Below, one piece after another: positions 9,793 through 17,623 of a DNA stretch of 64,000 nucleotides (position 1 is the stretch's first letter; each line of letters begins with the position of its first letter). Below the pieces are notes generated by a model, which saw only the letters and a program-made list of their open reading frames with translations, searched no databases and was not told where the DNA came from. This DNA comes from Agromyces terreus (GTDB lineage Bacteria > Actinomycetota > Actinomycetes > Actinomycetales > Microbacteriaceae), in contig NZ_WBIS01000005.1 of the NCBI RefSeq assembly GCF_009749465.1, positions 152,893-216,892 of the forward strand, given 5' to 3'. Made by a program: the position numbers and the translations under genes.

Positions 9793-9798
9793 TAGGAT
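9793..9798 (+). promoter_or_regulatory. -10 box of the gtrA-like gene
   Basis: TAGGAT, 6 nt before GTG 9805. It decides the start: a second in-frame GTG at 9799 would touch the box directly. Confidence 0.5.
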
Positions 9799-9804
9799 GT
9801 GCCG

Positions 9805-10386
9805 GTGTCCAGCCGAACGACGAGCGAACCCCGGTCGGGCGGACCCCTCGCACGCGCCTGGGACGGCCTGCTCGCCTATGCGCTGAAGTTCGGCGTCGTC
9901 GGCCTCATCGGCCTCGTGATCGACGTGGTGCTCTTCAATCTGCTGCGCCTCGGCGTCTTCGGCGACGACCACTGGGCGCAGTCGGCGATCGGCGCGAAGA
10001 CCATCTCGACGACGGTCGCGATCGTGTTCAACTGGCTCGGCAACCGGTACTGGACGTTCCGCAACCACCGCAGGCGCAATTACCTGCGCGAGTTCGGCGA
10101 GTACGTCGTCGTCTCGATCGGCGGCATGCTCATCGCCCTCGGCTGCCTGTGGATCAGCCACCACTGGCTCGGCTACACGAGCCTCGTGGCCGACAACATC
10201 GCCACGAACGTGGTCGGACTCGCGCTCGGCACGGCGTTCCGGTTCGTGCTCTACCGCTACTGGGTGTTCGGACACCACCGCTCCGACGGGCTGTCGAACC
10301 TCGCGAGGGTCGAGGAGGCGCAGCGCACCCTCTTCGAGGAACCGGGCGAGGCGGATGCCCCGACCGATCAGTCCTCGACGGCCTGA
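9805..10386 (+). CDS. GtrA family flippase-like membrane protein
   Basis: A 193-residue protein with four membrane helices spread over residues ~25-160 and short charged ends. The pattern FGVVGLIGLVIDVVLFNLL at the first helix and NYLREFGEYVVVS before the third is typical of GtrA/DPMS-like proteins. Relatives help move or use lipid-linked sugars in teichoic acid, arabinogalactan or O-antigen modification. GTG 9805 is preferred because of the -10 spacing; GTG 9799 is the alternative. Its 3' end overlaps the end of the convergent DarT-like gene by 19 bp. Confidence 0.85.
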   Translation: MSSRTTSEPRSGGPLARAWDGLLAYALKFGVVGLIGLVIDVVLFNLLRLGVFGDDHWAQSAIGAKTISTTVAIVFNWLGNRYWTFRNHRRRNYLREFGEYVVVSIGGMLIALGCLWISHHWLGYTSLVADNIATNVVGLALGTAFRFVLYRYWVFGHHRSDGLSNLARVEEAQRTLFEEPGEADAPTDQSSTA

Positions 10387-11222
10387 CCGCCCGCGGGCTG
10401 GAACCACGGCGGGTACACGGCGACGCGCGTCGCGAGCCCGACGGCGTCGAGCGCCGACTTGACGCGGTCGCGCACGCGGTCGTTCGCGACGGCGATGAGG
10501 CGCACGCGCTCGACCGGCAGGCACTCGCGCACCAGGAACTCCGCGGCGAGCAGCTGCGCGCCCTCGTCGTCGCGGTGCAGGCGACGCAGCGAACGGAGCA
10601 CGTCGGACCACTCGGTCGCCGAGACCGAGCCGAGGGCGGCGACATCCTTCTCGGTGATCGCGACCGCGCCGACGGTCTCGGTGCGGGCTCCGACGGCCGC
10701 GGCGATGTCGGTCACGAACAGCACGTGGTCGGATGCCGGGCGGGAGACGGCCTCGGCGGCGAGACGGGGATCGGGCGAGCCCGTGCGCAGCGCCTCCCAG
10801 AAGTGCGCGTCGGTCGAGAGGAGGAACGGCACGTAGTCGGCGACGACCTGCTCGGTGCCCTCGACGGGGGCGGAGCGGCGGAACTCCCGGGCGGCGGGGG
10901 CGGCCACGTCGACCTCGGGCGTCGCGCCCGCGGCATCCGCGAGGATCGCGCCCTCGCCGAGGATCGACGCGAGGTTCTCGATGTGCGTCACGTGGTAGAT
11001 GCGCACCGTCTTCGGGTCGACCGGCGCGAGCTCGGCCTGCACGCCGCCGCGGGTGCCGGCCACGCGGGCCGGCGCGCGACGCGTGCGCGTGACCGTGCCG
11101 CCGATGCCGATCGACGAACGCGGCGTGCGCACGGCGGCGACCGCCGGCTTGGGTGCGGGCTCGGGCGGAGGAAAGCACGTGGCGCACATTCCAGCTTCGA
11201 AACCGTGCCTGCATTCGTCCAC
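10368..11222 (-). CDS. DarT-like (DUF4433) ADP-ribosyltransferase with N-terminal Cys/His motif
   Basis: A 284-residue protein. Residues 1-20 carry C4-x-H6 and C13-x2-C16, a small zinc-knuckle-like motif. A Pro/Arg-rich linker follows to ~70. Residues 71-275 look like the DarT/DUF4433 fold: YHVTH at 76-80, a possible NAD-contacting FRR at 114-116, YVPFLLS at 130-136, and AEFLV at 227-231 whose E228 matches the catalytic Glu of this family. DarT enzymes ADP-ribosylate thymidine in single-stranded DNA and are normally paired with the macrodomain antitoxin DarG; none is next door. GTG 11222 has a clear GGAGG site 6 nt upstream. Activity is inferred; a housekeeping or defence role is equally possible. 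Confidence 0.75.
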   Translation of the reverse strand: MDECRHGFEAGMCATCFPPPEPAPKPAVAAVRTPRSSIGIGGTVTRTRRAPARVAGTRGGVQAELAPVDPKTVRIYHVTHIENLASILGEGAILADAAGATPEVDVAAPAAREFRRSAPVEGTEQVVADYVPFLLSTDAHFWEALRTGSPDPRLAAEAVSRPASDHVLFVTDIAAAVGARTETVGAVAITEKDVAALGSVSATEWSDVLRSLRRLHRDDEGAQLLAAEFLVRECLPVERVRLIAVANDRVRDRVKSALDAVGLATRVAVYPPWFQPAGGQAVED

Positions 11223-11323
11223 GGGAAACCTCCATAGGTCCGCTCGCGCTCGGGGGCGCGCGAGTCAGACGTTCTACGTTACGCCCCGAAACCGAGTGCG
11301 GCGTGCGAACGGGGTCTCGGACC

Positions 11324-12010
11324 TCAGCGGCCGCCCCACGAGACGGTGTCGCCGTCGGGCGCCTCGCGCATCGCCCGCCGATGCTCGCGAGCGGCGGGGC
11401 TGGCCGGATCCATGAGCTCCTGCAGGGCGGCCTGCACGAGCTCGGCGCGCGGCGCGTCCTTGATGACGAGCACCCGGTCGTGGCCCGTGTTGATGCGCAC
11501 GTCGCCGGAACCGAACATCGACTGCACCCAGCCGGCCCGCACGTCGACGTCGGTGCCCCGGCTGTTCAGCAGTTCCTGGCGGACCCGCGAGAAGACGCCG
11601 TGGCGCAGGATGACGCGCCTCGTCGTGATGGTCGCGCGCCGTGTCAGCCACGCGAGGAAGGGCAGCAGGCAGCCGAGGACCACGAGGAGAGCGGCTCCGG
11701 CGAGCGCGGCGAGCACCTGCCAGGCCTCGTCGAGCACGCCCACCGCATAGGTCGTCGCGCCCGCGACCGCGATGAGGAGCACCGCCGGGAGCGCGAGCAC
11801 CCTCGCGTGGCGGCGGACCCGGGCGACGACCCGCTCGGGGACGTCGGACACGACGGCGCCGGTGTACCCGGGCGCACCCGTCGCGCCGCCCGGGAGCGGA
11901 GCGGATCCGGGGGCCGACGCCCGGGCCGAGGGCGGCTGCGCCCGGGCCGGAGCGGGCGCGCCCGACTTCGCGGACCGCCGGCCCGCACGTGTCTCGGCCC
12001 CCCTCGTCAT
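11324..12010 (-). CDS. PH-domain (bPH2/DUF304) membrane protein
   Basis: A 228-residue protein. The first ~60 residues are a disordered Ala/Pro/Gly-rich tail, then two membrane helices (about 78-98 and 103-125), then a soluble part with RRATITTRRVILRHGVF and VQSMFGSGDVRI, the signature of bacterial PH-like domains (YdbS/DUF304). The function is unknown; relatives are envelope proteins. ATG 12010 lies 7 bp after the birA stop, so the two form an operon. The frame can be extended 30 bp upstream into birA, which I consider unlikely. Confidence 0.8.
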   Translation of the reverse strand: MTRGAETRAGRRSAKSGAPAPARAQPPSARASAPGSAPLPGGATGAPGYTGAVVSDVPERVVARVRRHARVLALPAVLLIAVAGATTYAVGVLDEAWQVLAALAGAALLVVLGCLLPFLAWLTRRATITTRRVILRHGVFSRVRQELLNSRGTDVDVRAGWVQSMFGSGDVRINTGHDRVLVIKDAPRAELVQAALQELMDPASPAAREHRRAMREAPDGDTVSWGGR

Positions 12011-12017
12011 ACGCCCA

Positions 12018-12860
12018 TTAATACCGCAGGTGCGTGACATCCCCGGCGGCGACAGCCTGCTCCTCGCCGTTCTCCCGGTCTCGGACGACGAGCCGCCCGT
12101 CGGCGTCGAGCCGCTCGGCGGATCCGATCAGCTCGCGATCGCCCGGGAGCTCGACCCGGACCTCGGAACCGAGGGTGCCGCACAGCGAGGAGACCGTCGC
12201 GGCGACGCCGGAGGCATCCGCATCCCCTCCGGACGCCGCGAACTCGGCGAACAACCGCGACAGCGTGCCGAGGTAGTCGGCGAGCACCGCATCGGCATCG
12301 GGGCGCACCCCGGTGGCGAGCAGGAGCGAGGTCGACGTCAGCGTCGGGAGGTCGTGCTCGTCGAGCGTGAGGTTGAGGCCGGCGCCCACGACGACGGCAC
12401 CCGACTCGGGCAGCAGCTCGGAGAGGATGCCGCACACCTTGTAGCCCGACACGAGCACGTCGTTGGGCCACTTCAGGCGCACGTCGACCCCGCCCGACAC
12501 GTCTTCGGGGTCTTCGGGCTCGGCCGGGCGCGCCGCGTCGACGGCGCGGGTCACGGCCTCGGTCATCGCCGCGCCGGCGATGAGCGGGATCCATCCGTAC
12601 GCCTCGGCCGGAAGCGCCGAGCCCGCGTCGCCCGGCCGCAGCAGCACCGAGATCGCGAGCGTCTTGCCCGTCGGCGCCAGCCATGTGCGCCCGAGCCGGC
12701 CGCGACCGCTCGTCTGGTCGTCGGTGACGATCACGGAGCCGTGCGGCCACCCCGCGGCATCCGCCCCGTTCGCGGCCTCGCGGAGCAGATCGTTCGTCGA
12801 GGTCGCGGTGTCGAGGAACTCGAGGCGGGGCGCGACGGCGCGAGACTTCGGAAGGTCCAT
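12018..12860 (-). CDS. birA: Biotin--[acetyl-CoA-carboxylase] ligase
   Basis: A 280-residue single-domain biotin protein ligase. It has the biotinyl-AMP-binding GRGRLGRTW (about residue 51) and KWPNDVL (about residue 130), with GYKVCGIL after. There is no N-terminal helix-turn-helix, so it is a group I enzyme without repressor function. It attaches biotin to the BCCP lysine, here most likely that of the accBC product at 20.5 kb. It diverges from accD over a 108-bp gap. No TANNNT box lies at the expected place; GAGACT 6 nt upstream is a weak candidate. Confidence 0.93.
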   Translation of the reverse strand: MDLPKSRAVAPRLEFLDTATSTNDLLREAANGADAAGWPHGSVIVTDDQTSGRGRLGRTWLAPTGKTLAISVLLRPGDAGSALPAEAYGWIPLIAGAAMTEAVTRAVDAARPAEPEDPEDVSGGVDVRLKWPNDVLVSGYKVCGILSELLPESGAVVVGAGLNLTLDEHDLPTLTSTSLLLATGVRPDADAVLADYLGTLSRLFAEFAASGGDADASGVAATVSSLCGTLGSEVRVELPGDRELIGSAERLDADGRLVVRDRENGEEQAVAAGDVTHLRY

Positions 12861-12955
12861 GCCGACAGTCTCCCAAAGGCCACCCGGGGGAAGACACCAT
12901 TGCACGGCCGCGATTTGTAGGAATCCCTCAACGAAGTCGGCCGGATGCACGCCGG

Positions 12956-12961
12956 TAGAGT
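12956..12961 (+). promoter_or_regulatory. -10 box of accD
   Basis: TAGAGT, 7 nt before GTG 12969; fits the leaderless pattern and identifies GTG 12969 rather than an upstream frame extension as the start. Confidence 0.55.
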
Positions 12962-12968
12962 GAAGCGC

Positions 12969-14567
12969 GTGACCGAAGCGACTGACGGCCCCGACCTGTC
13001 CACCACGGCGGGAAAGCTCGCCGACCTCAAGCTGCGCTACCACGAAGCCGTGACCGCCAGCGGCGAGGCCGCGATCGAGAAGCAGCATGCCAAGGGCAAG
13101 ATGACCGCCCGCGAGCGCATCGCCGAACTGCTCGACCCCGGCTCGTTCGTCGAGCTCGACGAGTTCGTGCGCCACCGCACCCACGCGTTCGGCATGGAGG
13201 GCAAGCGCCCCTACGGCGACGCGGTCGTCACCGGCACCGGCACGATCCACGGCCGCCAGGTCGCCGTGTACTCGCAGGACTTCACGATCTTCGGCGGATC
13301 CCTCGGTGAGGTCGCGGGCGAGAAGATCATCAAGGTCATGGAGCTCGCCATCAAGACCGGCGTGCCCATCATCGGCATCCTCGACTCGGGCGGCGCGCGC
13401 ATCCAGGAGGGCGTGGTCGCCCTCGGCAAGTACGGCGAGATCTTCCGCCGCAACACCGCGGCATCCGGCGTCATCCCGCAGATCTCGATCGTGTGCGGCC
13501 CCGCCGCGGGCGGCGCCGTCTACTCCCCCGCGCTCACCGACTTCGTCATCATGGTCGACAAGACCAGCCAGATGTTCGTCACCGGCCCCGACGTCATCAA
13601 GACCGTCACCGGCGAAGACGTCGGCATGGAGGAGCTCGGCGGCGCGCTGACCCACAACTCGGTCTCGGGCGTCGCGCACTACCTCGCGAGCGACGAGTCC
13701 GACGCACTCGACTACGCGCGCACGCTCATCTCCTTCCTGCCCGACAACAACATGACGGATGCCCCGGTGTACGACACCGAGGCCGAGCTCGAGGTCACCG
13801 ACGACGACCTGCGGCTCAACACCGTGATCCCCGACTCGCCCAACCAGCCCTACGACATGCACGCCGTCATCGAGGGCGTCGTCGACAACGGCGACTTCCT
13901 CGAGGTGCAGCCGCTGTTCGCGCCGAACATCGTCATCGGGTTCGCGCGCGTCGAGGGCCGCTCCGTCGGCATCATCGCGAACCAGCCCAGCCAGATGGCC
14001 GGGACGCTGAACATCGCCGCCGGCGAGAAGGCCTCGCGCTTCGTGCGCTTCTGCGACGCGTTCTCGATCCCGATCCTCACCCTCGTCGACGTGCCCGGCT
14101 ACCTGCCCGGCACCGACCAGGAGTGGACGGGCGTCATCCGCCGCGGCGCGAAGCTCCTCTACGCCTACGCCGAGGCGACCGTGCCGCTCGTGACCGTCAT
14201 CACCCGCAAGGCCTACGGCGGCGCGTACATCGTCATGGGCTCCAAGCAGCTCGGCGCCGACATCAACCTCGCCTGGCCCACGGCCGAGATCGCCGTCATG
14301 GGCGGGCAGGGCGCCGTCAACATCCTCTACCGCGGCGAGATCAAGCGGGCTGAAGAAGCCGGTGAAGACGTCGCCGCCGTGCGCACGAAGCTCGCGAACG
14401 AGTACACGTACAACGTCGCCAGCCCGTTCCTCGCCGCCGAGCGCGGCGAGCTCGACGGCGTCATCGAGCCCGCCGCCACCCGCGTGGCCGTGCTGAAGGC
14501 CCTGCGGTCGCTGCGCACCAAGCGCGCGAGCCTGCCGCCCAAGAAGCACGGCAACATCCCGCTGTAA
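12969..14567 (+). CDS. accD: Acyl-CoA carboxylase beta (carboxyltransferase) subunit
   Basis: A 532-residue carboxyltransferase with the two crotonase-like halves of the AccD5/PccB family. Visible motifs are KMTARERI near residue 38, [25 protein letters not shown] near residue 140, [13 protein letters not shown] near residue 178 and, in the second half, [11 protein letters not shown] and [13 protein letters not shown]. It moves carboxyl from biotin to acetyl- or propionyl-CoA. The start is GTG 12969 by the -10 box. It is followed after 11 bp by accE. Acetyl versus propionyl preference cannot be told by eye. Confidence 0.93.
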   Translation: MTEATDGPDLSTTAGKLADLKLRYHEAVTASGEAAIEKQHAKGKMTARERIAELLDPGSFVELDEFVRHRTHAFGMEGKRPYGDAVVTGTGTIHGRQVAVYSQDFTIFGGSLGEVAGEKIIKVMELAIKTGVPIIGILDSGGARIQEGVVALGKYGEIFRRNTAASGVIPQISIVCGPAAGGAVYSPALTDFVIMVDKTSQMFVTGPDVIKTVTGEDVGMEELGGALTHNSVSGVAHYLASDESDALDYARTLISFLPDNNMTDAPVYDTEAELEVTDDDLRLNTVIPDSPNQPYDMHAVIEGVVDNGDFLEVQPLFAPNIVIGFARVEGRSVGIIANQPSQMAGTLNIAAGEKASRFVRFCDAFSIPILTLVDVPGYLPGTDQEWTGVIRRGAKLLYAYAEATVPLVTVITRKAYGGAYIVMGSKQLGADINLAWPTAEIAVMGGQGAVNILYRGEIKRAEEAGEDVAAVRTKLANEYTYNVASPFLAAERGELDGVIEPAATRVAVLKALRSLRTKRASLPPKKHGNIPL

Positions 14568-14578
14568 GGGGCACGAGC

Positions 14579-14821
14579 ATGCGACACGTAGACACCACCG
14601 AAGCGGATGCCGCGGCGCGGGCCGCGTCCATCCGGTTCATCACGCGCGACGTCACCGACGAGGAGGCGGCCGCGGTCACCGCGGTGCTCGTCGCCGCCGT
14701 CGACGCGCAGGCGGATGCCGCGGCGCCCGCCGATCCCCGCCGCGGCGCCTGGGTGCGTAGCTCCGGCTCGCTCAGCGCGTTCGACCCGCGCGGCGGGCGA
14801 TGGGACCGGGCCGGGGCGTAG
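14579..14821 (+). CDS. accE: Acyl-CoA carboxylase epsilon subunit
   Basis: An 80-residue protein with IRFITRDVTDEEAAAVTAVLVA near its start and a C-terminal W-x-R...F-D-P-R-G-G-R-W pattern. This is the small epsilon subunit found only in actinobacterial acyl-CoA carboxylases, where it stabilises the alpha-beta complex. AAGGGG lies 8-9 nt before the ATG. It directly follows accD, as in related genomes. Confidence 0.85.
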   Translation: MRHVDTTEADAAARAASIRFITRDVTDEEAAAVTAVLVAAVDAQADAAAPADPRRGAWVRSSGSLSAFDPRGGRWDRAGA

Positions 14822-14823
14822 TC

Positions 14824-14911
14824 CTGCGGCATCCGCGCGCTCTGCCGCATCCGCCCGTCTGCGGCATCCGCCCGCCCTGCGGCATCCGCGCGCTCTGCGG
14901 CATCCGCGCGT
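14824..14911. repeat. Tandem 17-18-bp repeat with GGCATCCG core
   Basis: Five head-to-tail units of 17-18 bp begin right after the accE stop. The consensus is CTGCGGCATCCGCGCGCT, with small changes (14842 unit CTGCCGCATCC). A sixth, broken unit follows. The core GGCATCCG is the word that is over-represented across the window. Confidence 0.85.
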
Positions 14912-14917
14912 CTGCCG

Positions 14918-15206
14918 GATTCGGAGATTTCCGCGACCCGCCGCATTTCACCGACCCGACCGACGGCGTGTCGCCGAAACTCCGAATCGAGCAACCCGGT
15001 CGGCGGATGTCCCCCGTGGGTGTCCCCCGAAGTGCCGACTGTCGAGGACCGATCGGGTTTGTGAGGATTGTCGTGCAGGCTCCCTCAGGGAGCCGCCACC
15101 CTCGTCGGTCGGGTAACCGACGAGTGGTTGGGGGCGAGTCAGGGCGATATTCGGGTTGTCGCCGTGACTCGGGCTTGATGGGGGGTCGATCATCGATCGG
15201 CCCCCC
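14918..15206. other. Non-coding stretch with five consecutive inverted repeats
   Basis: No credible gene lies between accE and the membrane protein gene at 15381. I find a 9-bp pair at 14918-14926/14980-14988 enclosing a CGGCG/CGCCG hairpin (14964-14976); GCTCCC-tca-GGGAGC at 15079-15093; a 9-bp stem with 6-nt loop at 15101-15124; a 7+5-bp stem at 15135-15171 (CGAGTCA/TGACTCG outside, GGCGA/TCGCC inside); and a 12-bp stem with one G-U pair and a 3-nt loop at 15180-15206. GC content is visibly lower than around it. This may be a structured RNA or a remnant of palindromic elements. The strand is unknown. Confidence 0.6.
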
Positions 15207-15241
15207 ACCTTCATGTCCGCGGGCGGGCCGCCCGTGCGCCG

Positions 15242-15299
15242 TGCAGGAAACCGGGAGGCATCCCCCTCTCAGGGCGGGGATGGCGCCTCGTTTCCTGCA
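15242..15299. repeat. 58-bp interrupted palindrome
   Basis: A perfect 10-bp arm TGCAGGAAAC/GTTTCCTGCA encloses a 7-bp mismatched loop, then a second perfect 7-bp stem CATCCCC/GGGGATG, with a 10-nt apex. It sits about 80 bp after the 3' end of the minus-strand kinase operon and could end its transcript, although there is no U-run. Confidence 0.65.
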
Positions 15300-15379
15300 G
15301 CAGGCGCCTCCCGCAGCAGGCGCCTCCCGCAGCAGGCGCGGCCGGCAGTTCGCGCGGCCGGCAGTTCGCGCGGCCGGGG
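15297..15379. repeat. Two adjoining tandem arrays of 16-bp units
   Basis: Unit GCAGCAGGCGCCTCCC occurs 2.7 times (15297-15339), then unit GCGCGGCCGGCAGTTC occurs 2.7 times (15336-15379). Both have a 16-bp period. The array ends 1 bp before the stop codon of the minus-strand gene. Confidence 0.8.
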
Positions 15380-15380
15380 C

Positions 15381-16391
15381 TCAGGCCTCGCGCGGGATCT
15401 CGAGCCAGAACTCCACGTCGAGGTCGTCGGGATCCTCGAGCACCTCGCCCGGCGCGGGCTCGACGAGGCCGACCACCGTCACGGCGGCCGCGGACGTCTC
15501 GGCGGCCGTGCGGGCGATGATGCGGTCGGCGCCCGAGGACGCGATCGCCTCCGCGAGCCGCCGCAGCACGCGCTCGCGCTCGACGTCGGCGAGGTCGTCG
15601 ATGCCGCCCTCGTCGAGCAGGGTGACCGTCGCACCGCGCTCGCGTGCGCGGTGCACCTGTGCGCGCACGTCGTCGGTCAGGAGCATCCGCCCCCGGATCT
15701 CGTCCCGGATGGCCGCCTCGAGGATGCGGCACTCGCGCCGTTGCAGCGGGGTGAGCACTCCGCCGCGATCGGCGATGCGACGCAGCATGGGCGCCGCGAT
15801 GCGGTTCGTCTGGGCGAGGCGCTCACGACCCTCGAAGACGTGCGCGTCCTGCGCGGCCTGCCACTCGGCCGCCTCGCGTTCCGCCTGCGCGTAGCGGCGG
15901 GTCTCCCGCGCCGCGGTGCCGAGCGCGGCGGCGAGCATGTGCGCGATCGCGACCCACGCGATGCTGCCGATCACCCCGAGCTCGCCGAGCGCGAGCGGAC
16001 CGGCCCACACGATCGTCTGCACCGCGAGCGCGATGACGCCCAGCCAGGCGGCGAGGATCTGCCGGCGCGCGGCGGCGATCGTCATGAGGGTCCCGACGGC
16101 GGCGACGTACCAGGTGGCGTACCCGTTGGACGCCGACGGGTCGAGCTGACTGGTCACGAGCAGCGGCATGACGATGCAGACCGCGAGGTCGAACGCCGCC
16201 AGCCAGTCGGGCATGCGGGCGCGCGAGCCGACCGTCAGGCTCGCGACGGTCGCGACGACGTAGAGCACGAGGGCCGCCGCCGTGGGCCACGGGCTGGCCG
16301 GCACCCGGATCGAGGTGACCGCGAGCATCACGTGGTACGCCGAGAAGAGGGCGGCGAGCACGAGGAGCAGCCAGCGCGGGATCGCGATCAT
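15381..16391 (-). CDS. Membrane protein with degenerate kinase-like tail
   Basis: A 336-residue protein, third gene of the response regulator/sensor kinase operon. About six membrane helices fill residues 1-175. Then follow a helical stretch rich in Glu/Arg/Ala (about 180-230) and a ~100-residue alpha/beta tail. The layout mirrors the neighbouring kinase, but I see no phosphoacceptor HD motif and no N, G1 or G2 ATP-binding boxes. It may be a pseudo-kinase or a sensor partner. The start ATG overlaps the kinase stop (ATGA). No family name can be given with certainty. Confidence 0.7.
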   Translation of the reverse strand: MIAIPRWLLLVLAALFSAYHVMLAVTSIRVPASPWPTAAALVLYVVATVASLTVGSRARMPDWLAAFDLAVCIVMPLLVTSQLDPSASNGYATWYVAAVGTLMTIAAARRQILAAWLGVIALAVQTIVWAGPLALGELGVIGSIAWVAIAHMLAAALGTAARETRRYAQAEREAAEWQAAQDAHVFEGRERLAQTNRIAAPMLRRIADRGGVLTPLQRRECRILEAAIRDEIRGRMLLTDDVRAQVHRARERGATVTLLDEGGIDDLADVERERVLRRLAEAIASSGADRIIARTAAETSAAAVTVVGLVEPAPGEVLEDPDDLDVEFWLEIPREA

Positions 16392-17623
16392 CGGTCGGCC
16401 TCCACGCCCGCGGGCCAGAGCAGGGTCACGGTCGTGCCGCGCCCCACCGCCGAGTCGATGCGCGCCGCGCCGCCGGCGTTCGCCATCCGCTCGATGATCG
16501 AGACGCGGACGCCGAGCCGCTCCGCGGGGATCTGCTCCACGTCGAACCCGACGCCCGTGTCGGCGATCTCGATGGCGCAGCCGCCCGTGCGGATGCCGCG
16601 CACCCTGACCTCGCGGCGCACCACGCGCTCGCCGTCCTCGGCGTGCTGCATGCTGTTGACCATCGCCTGCACGGCCGCCGTGGAGAGCGCGTCGGCGGCC
16701 TCGACCGGGATCTCGACGCCGCCCGTGTTCACGACCCGCACCGTGAACGCCACGGCGAAGGTCGCGAGCGCCGCACGCAGCCGGCGCACGAGATGCGGCA
16801 GGCCGACGCGGTCGCCGGTCTGCGGCCAGCCGACGCCCGCCTGGTCGAGCCGGCGCACTGCGTCGCGTGCCATGCGCGCCGCGAGGGCCTGCTCGTCGGG
16901 CGCGTTCGCGGCGGCGGCCGACAGGAGCGTGGTCAGCACGCTGTCGTGCACGAGGGCGTCGACCTTGGCGCGTTCGAGCTCGGAGGCGTGCTGGCGCACC
17001 GCCGACTCGTACCGTTCGAGCGCAGCCTCCTGGGCGACGTCGACGGCGCGCGCGGCATTGCGGAGCATGGTGACGATGATGAGCACCACCGCACCGAGGA
17101 TGAGGGCGTACACGGCGTCGAGGATCGCGAGGCTGACCGACGCCCCGCCGCCCGCGGGGAGCAGGCGCACGACGCCGTACATGGCCGGGACGAGCACCGT
17201 GTAGGCGACGGCCCACATCGTGGGCAGGGCGACGACCGCCGCGGTCGTCGCCACCGTGCACAGGAAGTACAGCCACGGCGGCGAGTCGGCCACCACCTCG
17301 AGGTCGACCACGATGAGCGGCCACGCGAGGATCGCTCCGGCGTAGAGCACCGCGAAGACGAGCGCCGCGCTGCGCACGGCGACCTTGGTCGCCGCGGCGA
17401 GGGCCACCGCCAGGATGGATCCGTAGAGCACCGCGACGAGCGCGACCCCCGCTCCGGGGCGCAGGCCCGTGCTCTGGGCGAGGGCCAGCGGCAACGCCTG
17501 CGCGCCGAAGACGATGCCGAACGTGCCCAGCGCGCGAGCCGCGACCGTCTCGACCTGTTCGCGCGTGACCGCGGTGCGACGCCGCGTCGTCTCACGCGCG
17601 AGACGCGCCTCAGCGGCGGGCAT
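16388..17623 (-). CDS. Sensor histidine kinase
   Basis: A 411-residue kinase. Six or so membrane helices lie in residues ~30-195. A dimerisation helix follows, with the phosphoacceptor in LVHDSVLTTLL (about residue 230), and a C-terminal HATPase domain with N-box NSMQHA, G1-box DTGVGFD and G2-box GRGTTVTLLW. This is the NarL-partner type of kinase of actinobacteria. The gene starts inside the last 14 bp of the response regulator gene and overlaps the next gene by 4 bp, so the three are one unit. The signal is unknown. Confidence 0.88.
   Translation of the reverse strand: MPAAEARLARETTRRRTAVTREQVETVAARALGTFGIVFGAQALPLALAQSTGLRPGAGVALVAVLYGSILAVALAAATKVAVRSAALVFAVLYAGAILAWPLIVVDLEVVADSPPWLYFLCTVATTAAVVALPTMWAVAYTVLVPAMYGVVRLLPAGGGASVSLAILDAVYALILGAVVLIIVTMLRNAARAVDVAQEAALERYESAVRQHASELERAKVDALVHDSVLTTLLSAAAANAPDEQALAARMARDAVRRLDQAGVGWPQTGDRVGLPHLVRRLRAALATFAVAFTVRVVNTGGVEIPVEAADALSTAAVQAMVNSMQHAEDGERVVRREVRVRGIRTGGCAIEIADTGVGFDVEQIPAERLGVRVSIIERMANAGGAARIDSAVGRGTTVTLLWPAGVEADR

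Noticed and set aside
10368..12860. DarT with the PH-domain protein or BirA as antitoxin
   Set aside because: Neither has a macrodomain; birA and the PH gene form their own pair, and 101 bp separate the DarT-like gene with its own GGAGG site.
15050..15240. tRNA or tmRNA in the structured gap
   Set aside because: I looked for a cloverleaf with TTCGA loop and CCA-type acceptor; the stems do not fit and there is no anticodon arm.
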